Shown one piece after another: positions 16,091-24,503 of a stretch of 40,851 nucleotides of DNA (positions within the stretch are counted from its first letter, which is position 1; each line of letters starts with the position of its first letter). The stretch is from positions 1 through 40,851 of the forward strand of contig JBBSEW010000037.1 of NCBI GenBank assembly GCA_038239305.1. Direction: 5' to 3'. The translations under genes and the position numbers were made by a program. The DNA comes from JALYUA01 sp038239305 (GTDB taxonomy: Bacteria; Acidobacteriota; Thermoanaerobaculia; UBA5066; Gp7-AA6). The notes beneath the pieces are model-generated. The model did not search any database. It had not been told where the DNA came from and saw nothing but the letters and a program-made list of their open reading frames with translations.

Positions 16091-17160
16091 TCCGACGAAT
16101 CCTCCCTGTCTCGCGTTTCCCGACGCTCGAGCCGGTCCGTCAGGGCCCGTCCGAGCAGCTCGACGACGGGGATAACCCGGGGGTATTCCCGCCGGGATGG
16201 ACCGATGACGCCAAGCATGCCCGTCAGTGTCTCTCCCGTGCCGTACGAGGTCAAGACCGTCGACAGGCGCGGATCGACCGCCAGGGCATCTTCGGACCCC
16301 AGAACGACGCTCGTTCCCTTCGAATCGAGGTATCGGGCGAGCAAGTCCAGGAGCCTCGTTTTTTCGTCGAACGTCACGAATACCCGCTTGGCCGACTCGA
16401 CGTCGGAGAACTCGGGCTTGTCGAGCAGCTTCACGGCTCCCTCGACGTACACCCGCTCCTCCGAGCCGGAGCGCTCGAGGGCCTGCCCTCCGAGAGAGAG
16501 CGCCCTTCCGAGCATCCGGTCGCAGGCGGCTTTTTCCTGGGCCATTGCCTCCAGGAGGCGCTGCCGCACTTCGTGGAGGGTCCGACCGCAGAACTCCCGC
16601 GTGATCTGTTCGCTCACGACCTCGAGCTCGCGCGTCGAGTACTCGACGTCGGTCTCGATGACGCGGGAGACCACCTCGTCCGGATCGTTGACCTGCACGG
16701 CGAGAATCTTCCCGGGCGCGACGGCGATGAACCGGATCGATCGGACCACCGTGTGCAGCGCGTCCGGCGCCACGACGAAGCCCACCTCACCCGAGAGCCG
16801 CGAGAGAAGGCGCGACGCCGCCTGGAACAGCCGGGTCACGTCGGCGCCCGCCGAGGCGAGGTCCGAGTCCACCTCTTCCCGGACGTCCTCGGCGACGCGA
16901 CGGTTGCGCATGAGCTCGTCGATGTACACGCGGTAGGCCTGATCGGTCGGCACCCGCCCCGCGGACGTGTGGGGCTGGGCCAGGAATCCGGCGTCCGTCA
17001 GGTCGGCCATGATGTTGCGGATCGAAGCCGGCGACAGGTCGAACCGGCTCGACTTGAAGAGCGCGCGGGAGGAAACGGGCCGTCCCGTATCCACGTGCAC
17101 CCGGATGATCTCCTTCAAGATCGTCCGGCTTCTATTGTCGAGCAGGGGCGTCGCCGCCAT
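16087..17160 (-). CDS. hrcA: Heat-inducible transcription repressor HrcA
   Basis: A 357-residue repressor that binds CIRCE operators and is stabilised by GroEL in characterised bacteria. The N-terminal winged helix reads 'RSRTILKEIIRVHVDTGRPVSSRAL' (residues 10-34), then 'LSPASIRNIMADLTDAGFLAQPHTSAGRVPTDQAYRVYID' region (42-81), the strongly conserved HrcA signature. The middle GAF-like part and the C-terminal 'GMLGVIGPSRREYPRVIPVVE' region are intact. It heads the operon hrcA-grpE-dnaK-dnaJ-prmA-rsmE. The CIRCE at 17183-17209 sits 22 bases upstream of its ATG, so it is expected to repress itself and the operon. Confidence 0.97.
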   Translation of the reverse strand: MAATPLLDNRSRTILKEIIRVHVDTGRPVSSRALFKSSRFDLSPASIRNIMADLTDAGFLAQPHTSAGRVPTDQAYRVYIDELMRNRRVAEDVREEVDSDLASAGADVTRLFQAASRLLSRLSGEVGFVVAPDALHTVVRSIRFIAVAPGKILAVQVNDPDEVVSRVIETDVEYSTRELEVVSEQITREFCGRTLHEVRQRLLEAMAQEKAACDRMLGRALSLGGQALERSGSEERVYVEGAVKLLDKPEFSDVESAKRVFVTFDEKTRLLDLLARYLDSKGTSVVLGSEDALAVDPRLSTVLTSYGTGETLTGMLGVIGPSRREYPRVIPVVELLGRALTDRLERRETRDREDSSE

Positions 17161-17182
17161 CTTGGGCTTTCCGGGCGGGTCT

Positions 17183-17209
17183 CTGGCAGTCCCGCCGCTC
17201 GAGTGCCAG
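17183..17209 (-). promoter_or_regulatory. CIRCE operator (HrcA binding site)
   Basis: Read on the minus strand: CTGGCACTC, nine bases, GACTGCCAG. The consensus is TTAGCACTC-N9-GAGTGCTAA. The spacer is exactly 9, the arms are complementary at 8 of 9 positions, and the GCACTC core is intact on the left arm, while the right arm has one change (GACTGC for GAGTGC). It lies 22 bases before the hrcA ATG, the canonical place. Confidence 0.9.
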
Positions 17210-17295
17210 CCACGAGGCTCGATTAGTCCCGATCCGGCTCGAGCTCCCGTTGGCCCGAGCCCCCGAATCCGGCCAAAACCCGAAGAATCAACGTT

Positions 17296-17337
17296 CAGAC
17301 CAATGAATCCTCAGTATCAGACCAACGAATCCCCAGT
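17296..17337. repeat. Two 20-base direct repeats between hrcA and the DUF2520 gene
   Basis: 17296-17315 and 17318-17337 match at 18 of 20 bases, with a repeat spacing of 22 bases, close to two turns of the helix. They lie in the 253-base divergent region between hrcA and the gene at 17414, 136 bases from the hrcA start. Paired direct repeats with helical spacing can be regulator binding sites, but no regulator is identified and the mutations could be a chance duplication. Confidence 0.55.
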
Positions 17338-17413
17338 CAGAGTAGTGGCCGACCCTCCCGCAGTCAAGGAAGGGACGGCCCGCGGACCCGTCCCGAGACC
17401 ATAAACTGAGCGG

Positions 17414-18289
17414 GTGACCCCCGATCTGCCGTCTCTTTCCCTTGTCGGCCCCGGGCGTGCGGGACGAGCCCTGGCCCGTTCCTGGATCGCAGCGGGGGGC
17501 GAGCTCCGGGAAGTGGCGTCCCGGACGGTCGGCGGGGCTCGCGCCGCCGTCGCGGCTCTTGGCGCCGGCATACCCGTCGAAAGGGCCGGTGCGGACGTCT
17601 CTCCCCGGGAGAGCCGGGGCCCGCTTTTGACCGGGGAGGTCCTCGTGCTGGCCGTGGCCGACGACGCTCTCGGGGACGTTTCGCTGTCTCTTGCGGGAGT
17701 CGCCCGCGGACGCTTCGCTTTCCACCTTTCCGGGGCGCTCAGCGCCGGGGCGATCGCGCCGCTTCGCTCCGAAAGGGTCTCGATCGGCTCCTTTCACCCT
17801 CTCCGGGCCCTGACCGGATCCGCGGACGAGACTCTGTCGGGGGCGTTCATCGCGGTCGAGGGAGACCCGGCGGCCTGCGAGGCCGGCCTGCGTTTCGCGG
17901 CGGCGATCGGCGGCGAGGGCCACCTCATCGCGACCGATGCGAAGATTCTGTACCACGCCGGCGCGACACTCGCGGCCGGCGGCAGCGTCGCCCTCGTCGC
18001 ACTGGCGACTCGCGCGTGGACGGCAGCCGGCCTTCCCGCCTCGCAATCCCGGATGGCGCTCGCCGGTCTCGCCGCGAACGCCATCACCCGGGCGTCCACG
18101 CGGCCGTTCGAGGACGCTCTCACCGGACCCGTCGCGCGCCGCGACCTCGGTACCGTGCGGTCGCACCGCGACGCGCTCGCTCCATTTCCGGATCTCCTTC
18201 ACCTCTACGCGATCCTCGCCGAAGAGACCATCGCGCAGACGCCGGGCCGGGGCCGGGAAGACGAGCTTCGGGCGCTCCTGACGTGTTAG
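17414..18289 (+). CDS. Rossmann-fold protein with DUF2520 C-terminal domain
   Basis: A 291-residue protein. The N-terminus is an NAD(P)-binding Rossmann fold ('LSLVGPGRAGRALARSW', glycines at 12, 14 and 17; 'VLVLAVADDAL'). The second half is all-helical and matches the DUF2520 style: 'GSFHPLRALTG', 'EGDPAACEAG', then 'ATDAKILYHAGATLAAG' and a conserved 'ALTGPVARRDLGTVRSHRDAL'. The architecture resembles pyrroline-5-carboxylate reductase-like enzymes, but the family's reaction is not established, so I give no function beyond a probable NAD(P)-dependent oxidoreductase. The start is GTG (17414-17416) without a strong ribosome binding site. It precedes the MglA-like gene by 45 bases on the same strand. 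Confidence 0.75.
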   Translation: MTPDLPSLSLVGPGRAGRALARSWIAAGGELREVASRTVGGARAAVAALGAGIPVERAGADVSPRESRGPLLTGEVLVLAVADDALGDVSLSLAGVARGRFAFHLSGALSAGAIAPLRSERVSIGSFHPLRALTGSADETLSGAFIAVEGDPAACEAGLRFAAAIGGEGHLIATDAKILYHAGATLAAGGSVALVALATRAWTAAGLPASQSRMALAGLAANAITRASTRPFEDALTGPVARRDLGTVRSHRDALAPFPDLLHLYAILAEETIAQTPGRGREDELRALLTC

Positions 18290-18334
18290 ATTTCCTGCAG
18301 CCCTCGCGTACCGCGAGCGCATAATCGGGAACCC

Positions 18335-19822
18335 ATGGTCTTCTTCAACTACGCCACCATGCAGATGGCGGCCAAGATCGTTTACTACGGTCCCGGCCTC
18401 TGCGGAAAAACGACGAACCTCCACCACATCTACGGTCGCACCTCGCCCGGATCCCGAGGAGAAATGGTCTCCCTCGAGACGGAGACGGATCGCACTCTGT
18501 TCTTCGACCTCCTCCCGCTCGACGTGGGAGTGATCGGCGGATTCAAGACGCGGGTCCAGCTGTACACGGTGCCGGGACAGGTCTTCTACAACACGACCCG
18601 CAAGCTCGTGCTGAAGGGCGTCGACGGCATCGTCTTCGTCGCCGATTCGCAGCGCGCGATGAAGGACGCGAACGTCGAAAGCCTGAACAACCTGCGGACG
18701 AACCTCGCGGAGATCTCCCTCAAGGTCGAGGATCTTCCGCTCGTGTTCCAGTTCAACAAGCGCGACCTCTCGAACATCCTGACCGTCGCCGAGATGGAGG
18801 AGAGTCTCAATCCACAGGGACTCTATGAAGGCTATGAGGCGTGCGCGGTCATGGGCCAGGGCGTCTTCGAGACTCTCAAGGCCATCTCGAAGTTGACCCT
18901 GCGGTCGCTCAAGAAGCGGATGCTGGGAGACGACCGCCCGGCGCGGCCGGCGATCGCCGTCAGCACGCCGGCTCCCCGCCTTCCGCCCCAGACTCCGCAG
19001 GCGCCTCCGCCGGCCGAGTCCGCCCCGGTCGCCAGCGCGGCGGCCCCCCCGGCCGTTGACCCGCCGCGCGAGACTCCGGCTCCCCGGACTCCTGCTCCTT
19101 CTGGTCCTTCTGGTCCTCCCGCTTCCGCGCGAGCGGCGTCCACGCACCGCGAGACGCCGCACTCGATCGATCTCGAGGATTTCTCTCAGCCCGGGCCAGC
19201 CCGCGCCCGGGAGACCGAAGCTCCGTTCACCGCGGCGTCCGGGCCCGCGTTCACTCCTCCCAAACCCCCTCCGCCGCCGACGCTCCTCGGTGTCGAGCAG
19301 TTCGACGCCGAAGACGTCGAGACGGTCAACGAGTTCGAGGAAGCCTTGAACTCCCTCGACGCGCCTCTCCCCGAGACCGAGACCGAGGTCTCCCCGGAGC
19401 CTCTCGAAATCGGCGACGTCTCGTTCGCGGAGGCGCCGCGGGAAGAGATCGCCGCTCCGGAGGTCAAGCACGTCCGCGTCCGTTCGAACATCGACATCCT
19501 CGCGGAGCTCGAGAAGCTCCGCAAGAACGCGACATCGACGCCGCCCGTGGAGAAGCCCGGACGGCGGCAGACGACCGGGATCTCGATCGACGATCTCCTC
19601 GCGAACAGCCTCAACCACCGCAAAGAGGTTAATCGCATCTTCGAGCTCCAGATACCGCAGAAGGAGCTCGCCGAAGGGCATCAGGTGACGGTGGATCTGC
19701 GGCTCGAAGACAAGAACCTCAAAGTGATCGGCGAGCAGAAGTCTTTCTCGATCGAGCTCCACACGCGCCAGGACATCGAGAAGCTGCTCCTGTCGCTCAA
19801 GTTCCACATCTTCGGAAAATAG
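18335..19822 (+). CDS. mglA: MglA-type small GTPase with long C-terminal extension
   Basis: A 495-residue protein; standard MglA is about 195. Residues 1-197 are a complete MglA GTPase: P-loop GPGLCGKTT (19-27), the G3 region 'YTVPGQVFYNTTRK' with Thr78 where most Ras-like proteins have Asp (a known MglA trait), and 'FQFNKRDL' (138-145) for guanine recognition. Residues 200-330 are Pro/Ala-rich linker. Residues 385-495 form a conserved-looking charged domain beginning 'SNIDILAELEKLRKN' and ending in a helix-rich 'LHTRQDIEKLLLSLKFHIFGK' that I do not recognise. MglA sets cell polarity for gliding and type IV pili in Myxococcus, so a link with pilT here is plausible. A 6-bp perfect hairpin (18303-18317) and a CATAAT box (18320-18325) lie just upstream. 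Confidence 0.88.
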   Translation: MVFFNYATMQMAAKIVYYGPGLCGKTTNLHHIYGRTSPGSRGEMVSLETETDRTLFFDLLPLDVGVIGGFKTRVQLYTVPGQVFYNTTRKLVLKGVDGIVFVADSQRAMKDANVESLNNLRTNLAEISLKVEDLPLVFQFNKRDLSNILTVAEMEESLNPQGLYEGYEACAVMGQGVFETLKAISKLTLRSLKKRMLGDDRPARPAIAVSTPAPRLPPQTPQAPPPAESAPVASAAAPPAVDPPRETPAPRTPAPSGPSGPPASARAASTHRETPHSIDLEDFSQPGPARARETEAPFTAASGPAFTPPKPPPPPTLLGVEQFDAEDVETVNEFEEALNSLDAPLPETETEVSPEPLEIGDVSFAEAPREEIAAPEVKHVRVRSNIDILAELEKLRKNATSTPPVEKPGRRQTTGISIDDLLANSLNHRKEVNRIFELQIPQKELAEGHQVTVDLRLEDKNLKVIGEQKSFSIELHTRQDIEKLLLSLKFHIFGK

Positions 19823-19970
19823 TGCTTCTCCGCCGTTGTCGTCCGGCGGCCGCAGCGACACGCACAGTGTCCCCCGCCCGGTACACCCGTTTCCCCCGGT
19901 ACAGCGTCAGGTAGCGCGGAGCAAATAACCGTTTGCAATCCGGGCCGGGCGGTTTACCCTTTTTGTCCAT
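19797..19970 (-). CDS. Possible small antisense-placed ORF
   Basis: A 57-residue frame filling the gap between the mglA-like gene and the next gene on the opposite strand. It overlaps the last 26 bases of the former, and its ATG shares bases with the ATG of the latter. The middle (RYLTLYRGKRVYRAGDTVRV) looks protein-like and its codons are GC-rich at the third position, but the ends are not, no ribosome binding site is evident, and I know no family. It could be a chance frame. Confidence 0.2.
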   Translation of the reverse strand: MDKKGKPPGPDCKRLFAPRYLTLYRGKRVYRAGDTVRVAAAAGRQRRRSTIFRRCGT

Positions 19971-21642
19971 GACCCCACCCGTCCTCCGCCTGGCGAAGCC
20001 ATGTATTTCCGGGGGAGCCGTTGCTCTCGCTCTGATCACCGCCGCCGCCTGTTCGTCCGCCCCCGGCCGGAGAGTCGCGCCGGCCGTGGCGGTCCACAAG
20101 GCTCCGGACTTCGTCGAACGGGCGTCGAAGGATTTCGAGCTCGGCCGCCAGTCCGCGCTCTCCGGCGATTTCGGATGCGCCCAGTTCTACTTCGACCGGG
20201 CGCTTTCTGTCGTCCGGCCCGTGGGGGCACCGCCGGTAACCGATCCCGAAATCGCGACGTTTTCGGCGGAGCTCTGGGAAGGAATCCTCCGCTACGAGGC
20301 GCTGTCGGCGCCCCCGGAAGAGGCGGCGGGTACGGAGCACATCGCGCCCGGGCTCGAGAAGATCGAGCTTCCCGTCGAAGCCACTTCCGAAGCGATTTCC
20401 GAGGCCGCGTCGGCCGTCGCCTCCGACACCGCGAACGCCTCCTACGACATTCCGATCGTGGTCAACGAGGGCGTTCTCAAAATCCTCGCCACCTTCCAGC
20501 ACGATCTGCACGACGTCATCGGGCGCGGGCTGGCCCGCTCCGGTCGCTACGTCCCCATGATCCATCGCGTCTTCGAGGAGGAAGGGATCCCGAAAGATCT
20601 CGCCCAGGTCGCGATGATCGAGTCCTCCTTCATCCCGCGGGCCCACTCCCCCAAGACCGCGCACGGGATCTGGCAGTTCATGCCGAAGACGGGCCGCCAG
20701 TACGGGCTGACGTCCAACGCGGTCATCGACGAGCGCAGCGATCCCGAAAAGGCGACGCGCGCCGCGGCGAAACACCTCTCTTACCTCCATGAGCTCTTCC
20801 ACGACTGGTACCTCGCGCTGGCTGCCTACAACGCCGGCGAAGGGCGGGTCCTCCGCGCGATGGAGAAGACGGGTCTCACCGACTTCTGGCAGCTCGCGGC
20901 GTCCGGCATCCTGAAGCCTCAGACGGTCAACTACGTTCCGGCGGTCATCGCCGCCACGCTCATCGCGAAGAATCCGGCGCACTACGGCTTCGACGTCGAA
21001 TACGAGAAAGCGCTCGAGTACGAGACCGTCACGCTCGATCGGCCCGTCCGGCTCACGCGCCTCGCGGCGGAAGAGAGCGTCCCCCTGGAAGACCTGCAGC
21101 GCCTGAACCCGGAGCTGCGCACTGACGTCACCCCGCGGTCGGGCGAGGGATACGTCCTGAAGGTGCCGGTCGGAACGCGCGAGGCCGTGCAGACGGCGTT
21201 CGCCGACGCTCCGACCGCGCGACCGCCCACGTTCCAGCGGCACGTGGCGAGGCGTGGCGAGACGCTCGCGTCCATTGCCCGGAAATTCCGGACGACCGTC
21301 GCGGACCTCAGCGCGGCCAACCAGTCTCTTCCGAAGTCGGGCAGGCTGCGCAAGGGACAGGTCGTCGTGATCCCGCAGCCCGAAGTCGTCACCGTCGCGC
21401 AAAAAAAGAAGTCGGCCGGCCACACCGCCGGAGCGGCGGCGGCGCGGGCAACGAAAGCGGCGAGAGTGGCGAGAGTTCAGACCGCTTCCCGCCGCTATCG
21501 CGTCCGGGGCGGCGACACCCTCTTCCGGATCGCCCGGAAAAACGGCACGACCGTCGAGCGACTCATGGCGGCCAACAGCCTCTCTTCTTCCACCGAGATC
21601 CACTCAGGCGACACGCTGCGAATTCCGGGAAGGGGGAGGTAG
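19969..21642 (+). CDS. LysM-containing lytic transglycosylase, MltD-like lipoprotein
   Basis: A 557-residue envelope enzyme. ATG 19969 is preferred over an upstream TTG because it is followed by a lipoprotein-type signal (hydrophobic 15-27, Cys28 in 'TAAACSS'). Residues 40-160 form a helical and acidic N-terminal region. The transglycosylase domain has catalytic Glu218 in 'AMIESSF', 'HGIWQFMPKTGRQYGL' (232-247) and 'ALAAYNAGEGRV' (283-294). Two LysM peptidoglycan-binding modules follow at 424-468 and 509-553, separated by an Ala/Lys-rich linker. The family cleaves glycan strands without hydrolysis. This is a second, larger transglycosylase besides the one at 2247. Confidence 0.92.
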   Translation: MTPPVLRLAKPCISGGAVALALITAAACSSAPGRRVAPAVAVHKAPDFVERASKDFELGRQSALSGDFGCAQFYFDRALSVVRPVGAPPVTDPEIATFSAELWEGILRYEALSAPPEEAAGTEHIAPGLEKIELPVEATSEAISEAASAVASDTANASYDIPIVVNEGVLKILATFQHDLHDVIGRGLARSGRYVPMIHRVFEEEGIPKDLAQVAMIESSFIPRAHSPKTAHGIWQFMPKTGRQYGLTSNAVIDERSDPEKATRAAAKHLSYLHELFHDWYLALAAYNAGEGRVLRAMEKTGLTDFWQLAASGILKPQTVNYVPAVIAATLIAKNPAHYGFDVEYEKALEYETVTLDRPVRLTRLAAEESVPLEDLQRLNPELRTDVTPRSGEGYVLKVPVGTREAVQTAFADAPTARPPTFQRHVARRGETLASIARKFRTTVADLSAANQSLPKSGRLRKGQVVVIPQPEVVTVAQKKKSAGHTAGAAAARATKAARVARVQTASRRYRVRGGDTLFRIARKNGTTVERLMAANSLSSSTEIHSGDTLRIPGRGR

Positions 21643-21843
21643 GTTCGCTGTCGATTGTCCGTCTTCTCCCTTTCTCCTGTCTTCTTTCTCCTGCCTTCCG
21701 TTTTCCGCCGTTTTTCGCTATGAGCCCGAGCCTTGTGCTCGGCCTGCTCCAACCGATAACCGAGGACTGACAACCGATAACTGCTATCATCCCCCCGTCC
21801 TCACGCCCTCGCGGCGGCGTCTCCTCGTCCTCGAGGAGGTCCG
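21643..21843. other. Gap with low-complexity words and one hairpin
   Basis: No gene is seen. 21651-21710 is a pyrimidine-rich run of repeated words (ttctcc, cctt, tcttc). 21756-21785 contains 'aaccgataac' twice. A hairpin ccgagc-cttgt-gctcgg lies near 21727-21743 but has no T-run, so it is a poor terminator. The AGGAGG ribosome binding site of comM is at 21834-21839. Confidence 0.6.
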
Positions 21844-23412
21844 ATGCTCGCCCGCGTTCACTCCGCCGCTTCCCTGGGAATCGAGGCCCGCGTTCTCGAC
21901 GTCGAGGTCGACGTGTCGGATGGCCTGCCCACGTTCTCGATCGTCGGGCTGCCCGACGCCGGCGTCCGCGAGGCGCGGGAACGGGTCCGGTCCGCCCTTC
22001 GCAACAGCGGTTTTCCCGCCGTCGAAGGAGCCATCACGGTCAACCTCGCGCCCGCCGCTTTCCGCAAGATCGGAGCGGCGCTCGACCTGCCGGTCGCCGT
22101 GGCGTTTCTCGAGCTCGCCGGCCTGACCGCGTCCATCCCCCGCAGGCGCGTATTCGTCGGCGAGCTCGGGCTCGACGGCCAGGTGCGCCCGACCCGAGGT
22201 GCTCTTTGCCTGGCGGTTGCGGCGCGGGACGCCGGATTCGAGGAGATCATCCTCTCGGCGGGAAACGCCGCCGAGGCCTCCGCCGTCGAAGGCATTCGCG
22301 TGATCCCCGTCCGCTCACTTCGCGACACCGTCAACCACCTGCGCGGACAGCCGCTCGAAGCCCCTCCGGCTCCCCCGCTCGCTCGCCGGCCGGGCCGCGC
22401 GGCGGGGGACTTCTCCGAGATCCGCGGGCAGGCGACGGCACGACGCGCGCTCGAGATCGCCGCGGCGGGAGGGCACCACGTCCTGCTCTCGGGCCCTCCC
22501 GGGACGGGGAAGACCATGCTCGCCCGCCGGCTCCCGACGATTCTTCCTCCGCTCGACCGCTCCGAGGCGATCGAGGTCACGAAGATTCATTCGATCGCGG
22601 GGGTGCTTTCGAACGGGGAAGGCCTCGTGACCGACCCCCCGTTCCGGGCGCCGCATCACGGCGTGTCGGCCGCCGGCCTCGTCGGCGGAGGCACGATGCC
22701 CCGGCCGGGCGAGATCTCCCTGGCCCATCGCGGGGTGCTCTTCCTGGACGAGCTTCCGGAGTTCCGGCGCGATGTCCTCGAGGGCATCCGCCAGCCGCTC
22801 GAGGAGAAGCGCGTCTGTCTCGTTCGCGTCGGGGGCGCGTTTCTCTTCCCGTCCGATTTTCTCCTCGTGGCGGCGATGAACCCGTGTCCCTGCGGCTTCT
22901 CGGGAGACTCGCGCCGCATGTGCCGGTGCTCCGCCGGGGAGCGGACGCGGTATTCCCGGCGCGTCTCGGGGCCCCTCCTCGACCGGATCGACATTCACGT
23001 CACCGTGGCGCCCGTGTCCTGGGCCGAGATCGAGCGCCGGTCCGCCGTCGAGACATCGGCGGTCGTCGCCGTCCGTGTGGCTGAGGCCCGCCAGATCGCG
23101 GCGAAGCGCTTTCCGGACCGTCCGGCCTTCCGTAATGCGGATCTTTCACCCTCCGATTTCGACCGTTTTCTACAGCTCGAGCCGGCCGCCCGCTCGCTGC
23201 TCGGGGTGGCGGTCGAGCGCATGCGGCTGTCGGTTCGCGCCGCCCACCGGGCATTGCGTGTCGCCCGGACCATCGCCGATCTCGAAAAAAGGCAAACCAT
23301 TGCGGCGCCTCAGCTTGCCGAGGCCCTCGGGTATCGCAGCCGCGCCCCCGGGGACGACGTATCGGACCTTGACAGGGTCCCGCTGCGGCCCATACGATCG
23401 CGCCTACCCTAA
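21844..23412 (+). CDS. comM: YifB/ComM-family AAA+ ATPase (Mg-chelatase-like)
   Basis: A 522-residue AAA+ protein. The N-terminal ChlI-like domain begins 'MLARVHSAASLGIEA' with 'FSIVGLPDAGVREARERVRSAL' near 31-52, the hallmark of the family. Walker A GPPGTGKT is at 217-224, Walker B 'VLFLDELPEF' at 298-307. A Cys-rich loop 'NPCPCGFSGDSRRMCRCS' follows, and the C-terminal part ends with 'RTIADLEKRQTIAAPQLAEALGYR'. ComM is a helicase that promotes branch migration during natural transformation in Vibrio and others. ATG 21844 has an AGGAGG site 4-5 bases upstream. Confidence 0.96.
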   Translation: MLARVHSAASLGIEARVLDVEVDVSDGLPTFSIVGLPDAGVREARERVRSALRNSGFPAVEGAITVNLAPAAFRKIGAALDLPVAVAFLELAGLTASIPRRRVFVGELGLDGQVRPTRGALCLAVAARDAGFEEIILSAGNAAEASAVEGIRVIPVRSLRDTVNHLRGQPLEAPPAPPLARRPGRAAGDFSEIRGQATARRALEIAAAGGHHVLLSGPPGTGKTMLARRLPTILPPLDRSEAIEVTKIHSIAGVLSNGEGLVTDPPFRAPHHGVSAAGLVGGGTMPRPGEISLAHRGVLFLDELPEFRRDVLEGIRQPLEEKRVCLVRVGGAFLFPSDFLLVAAMNPCPCGFSGDSRRMCRCSAGERTRYSRRVSGPLLDRIDIHVTVAPVSWAEIERRSAVETSAVVAVRVAEARQIAAKRFPDRPAFRNADLSPSDFDRFLQLEPAARSLLGVAVERMRLSVRAAHRALRVARTIADLEKRQTIAAPQLAEALGYRSRAPGDDVSDLDRVPLRPIRSRLP

Positions 23413-23502
23413 GGTACGGACACAGCGGAAACGACGACCCTTCCGGCGCGTACAGGCGGGAGCCTGACTTGAGAGGTTCCGGCCGGCGCGAGGAGGAACG
23501 CG

Positions 23503-24348
23503 ATGAAGTACAACACGATCATCTTCGTCCCGCATGCGAAAGCCAAGTTTCGCAAGCTCACCGTCTCGACGCGGCTCCTGGCCGCCGTCGCCGCCGGATC
23601 GACCGTCGTCCTGCTTGCTGCCATCGCCTTCGGGGTCGCGTACTTCTCCTCCACCAACCGCGATCGTGACTACCTCCGGCTGATAGCCGACAACGACCGG
23701 CTGAAGTCCTCGGCGAAAGAGCTTCACGGCCGGTTCCAGGGTCTGGCGCGCCTGCTCGCCCAGTTCGAGGCCCGGACGCAGAGACTCTCGATCGTCGCGG
23801 GGCTCTCCGAATCGGGCCGGACGGGCGCCGGAGGGCCTCTGACGGCTTTGCCGCCGGGCGGACCGGCGAGCCTGGATGACCGCACCGCCGGCCTGGCCGG
23901 GCAGATCACCGCCCTGGAGACCCAGTTCGCCCGCCGCGAGAAGCTCGTCTCCTCCACCCCGTCGGTGGCTCCCGTCCGCGGACTGTTGAACTCCGGCTTC
24001 GGCGCTCGTCGCGACCCGATCACGGGCGAAGGCGCCTTCCATCCCGGTCTCGACATCTCGACGCGGCGCGATGAGCCGGTTCTCGCGACCGCCTCCGGGG
24101 TCGTGGTCCGCAGCGGGTGGGCCGGCGACTACGGCCAGCTGGTCGAGATCGACCACGGGACAGGCTACCGGACGGTCTACGGTCATCTGGGATCGATCCT
24201 CGTGAAGGAAGGCCAGAAGGTCCGTCGCGGAGAGCGGGTGGGGCTCGTCGGCTCGACGGGCCGCGCCACCGGTCCCCACCTTCACTACGAAGTGCGCCAG
24301 GGAGACCGGATCCTCAATCCCCTGGAGTACATCCTCGACGCCCAGTAA
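23503..24348 (+). CDS. M23-family metallopeptidase, membrane-anchored
   Basis: A 281-residue protein with one N-terminal membrane segment (about 23-48), a periplasmic coiled coil (55-95), and a LytM/M23 domain (160-275). The zinc ligands are seen as His180 and Asp184 ('FHPGLDIS') and His261 in 'GPHLHYEV' (257-264), with 'TVYGHLGSI' between them. M23 enzymes cut peptide cross-links of peptidoglycan. All metal ligands are present, so it is probably catalytically active rather than an EnvC-like activator. ATG 23503 has an AGGAGG site. It lies 90 bases after comM and 155 before secA, all on the plus strand. Confidence 0.93.
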   Translation: MKYNTIIFVPHAKAKFRKLTVSTRLLAAVAAGSTVVLLAAIAFGVAYFSSTNRDRDYLRLIADNDRLKSSAKELHGRFQGLARLLAQFEARTQRLSIVAGLSESGRTGAGGPLTALPPGGPASLDDRTAGLAGQITALETQFARREKLVSSTPSVAPVRGLLNSGFGARRDPITGEGAFHPGLDISTRRDEPVLATASGVVVRSGWAGDYGQLVEIDHGTGYRTVYGHLGSILVKEGQKVRRGERVGLVGSTGRATGPHLHYEVRQGDRILNPLEYILDAQ

Positions 24349-24503
24349 TTTCTGGCGGCAGCGTTTCGCTGTCCGCTCCGGCCTCCGGACGCCTACGGCG
24401 CAGCCGGCGTTCCGGGCCCTCGGCTCCTCTGTCGCCCGGTCGCGCTGTCGACCGCCGCCCGGAAGCGAATAAACTGCCCCTCCCGGAGGTTTAGGCTCCA
24501 AAT
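24349..24503. other. Gap before secA
   Basis: No gene is seen. The first part contains a gtccg/cggac hairpin around 24380-24399 without a T-run. The A/T-rich 'gaataaact' near 24467-24475 could belong to a promoter, but no convincing -35 accompanies it. GGAGG at 24485-24489 is the likely secA ribosome binding site, with a rather long 14-base spacing. Confidence 0.4.

Noticed and set aside
17288..19861. An 857-codon open frame on the minus strand, opposite the DUF2520 and mglA-like genes
   Set aside because: It is the mirror of real coding sequence with high G+C at third positions; its protein is Arg/Glu/Asp-rich without recognisable domains, while both plus-strand genes have clear family motifs.
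21727..21743. Hairpin as a terminator of the LysM transglycosylase gene
   Set aside because: No T-run follows the stem on either strand.
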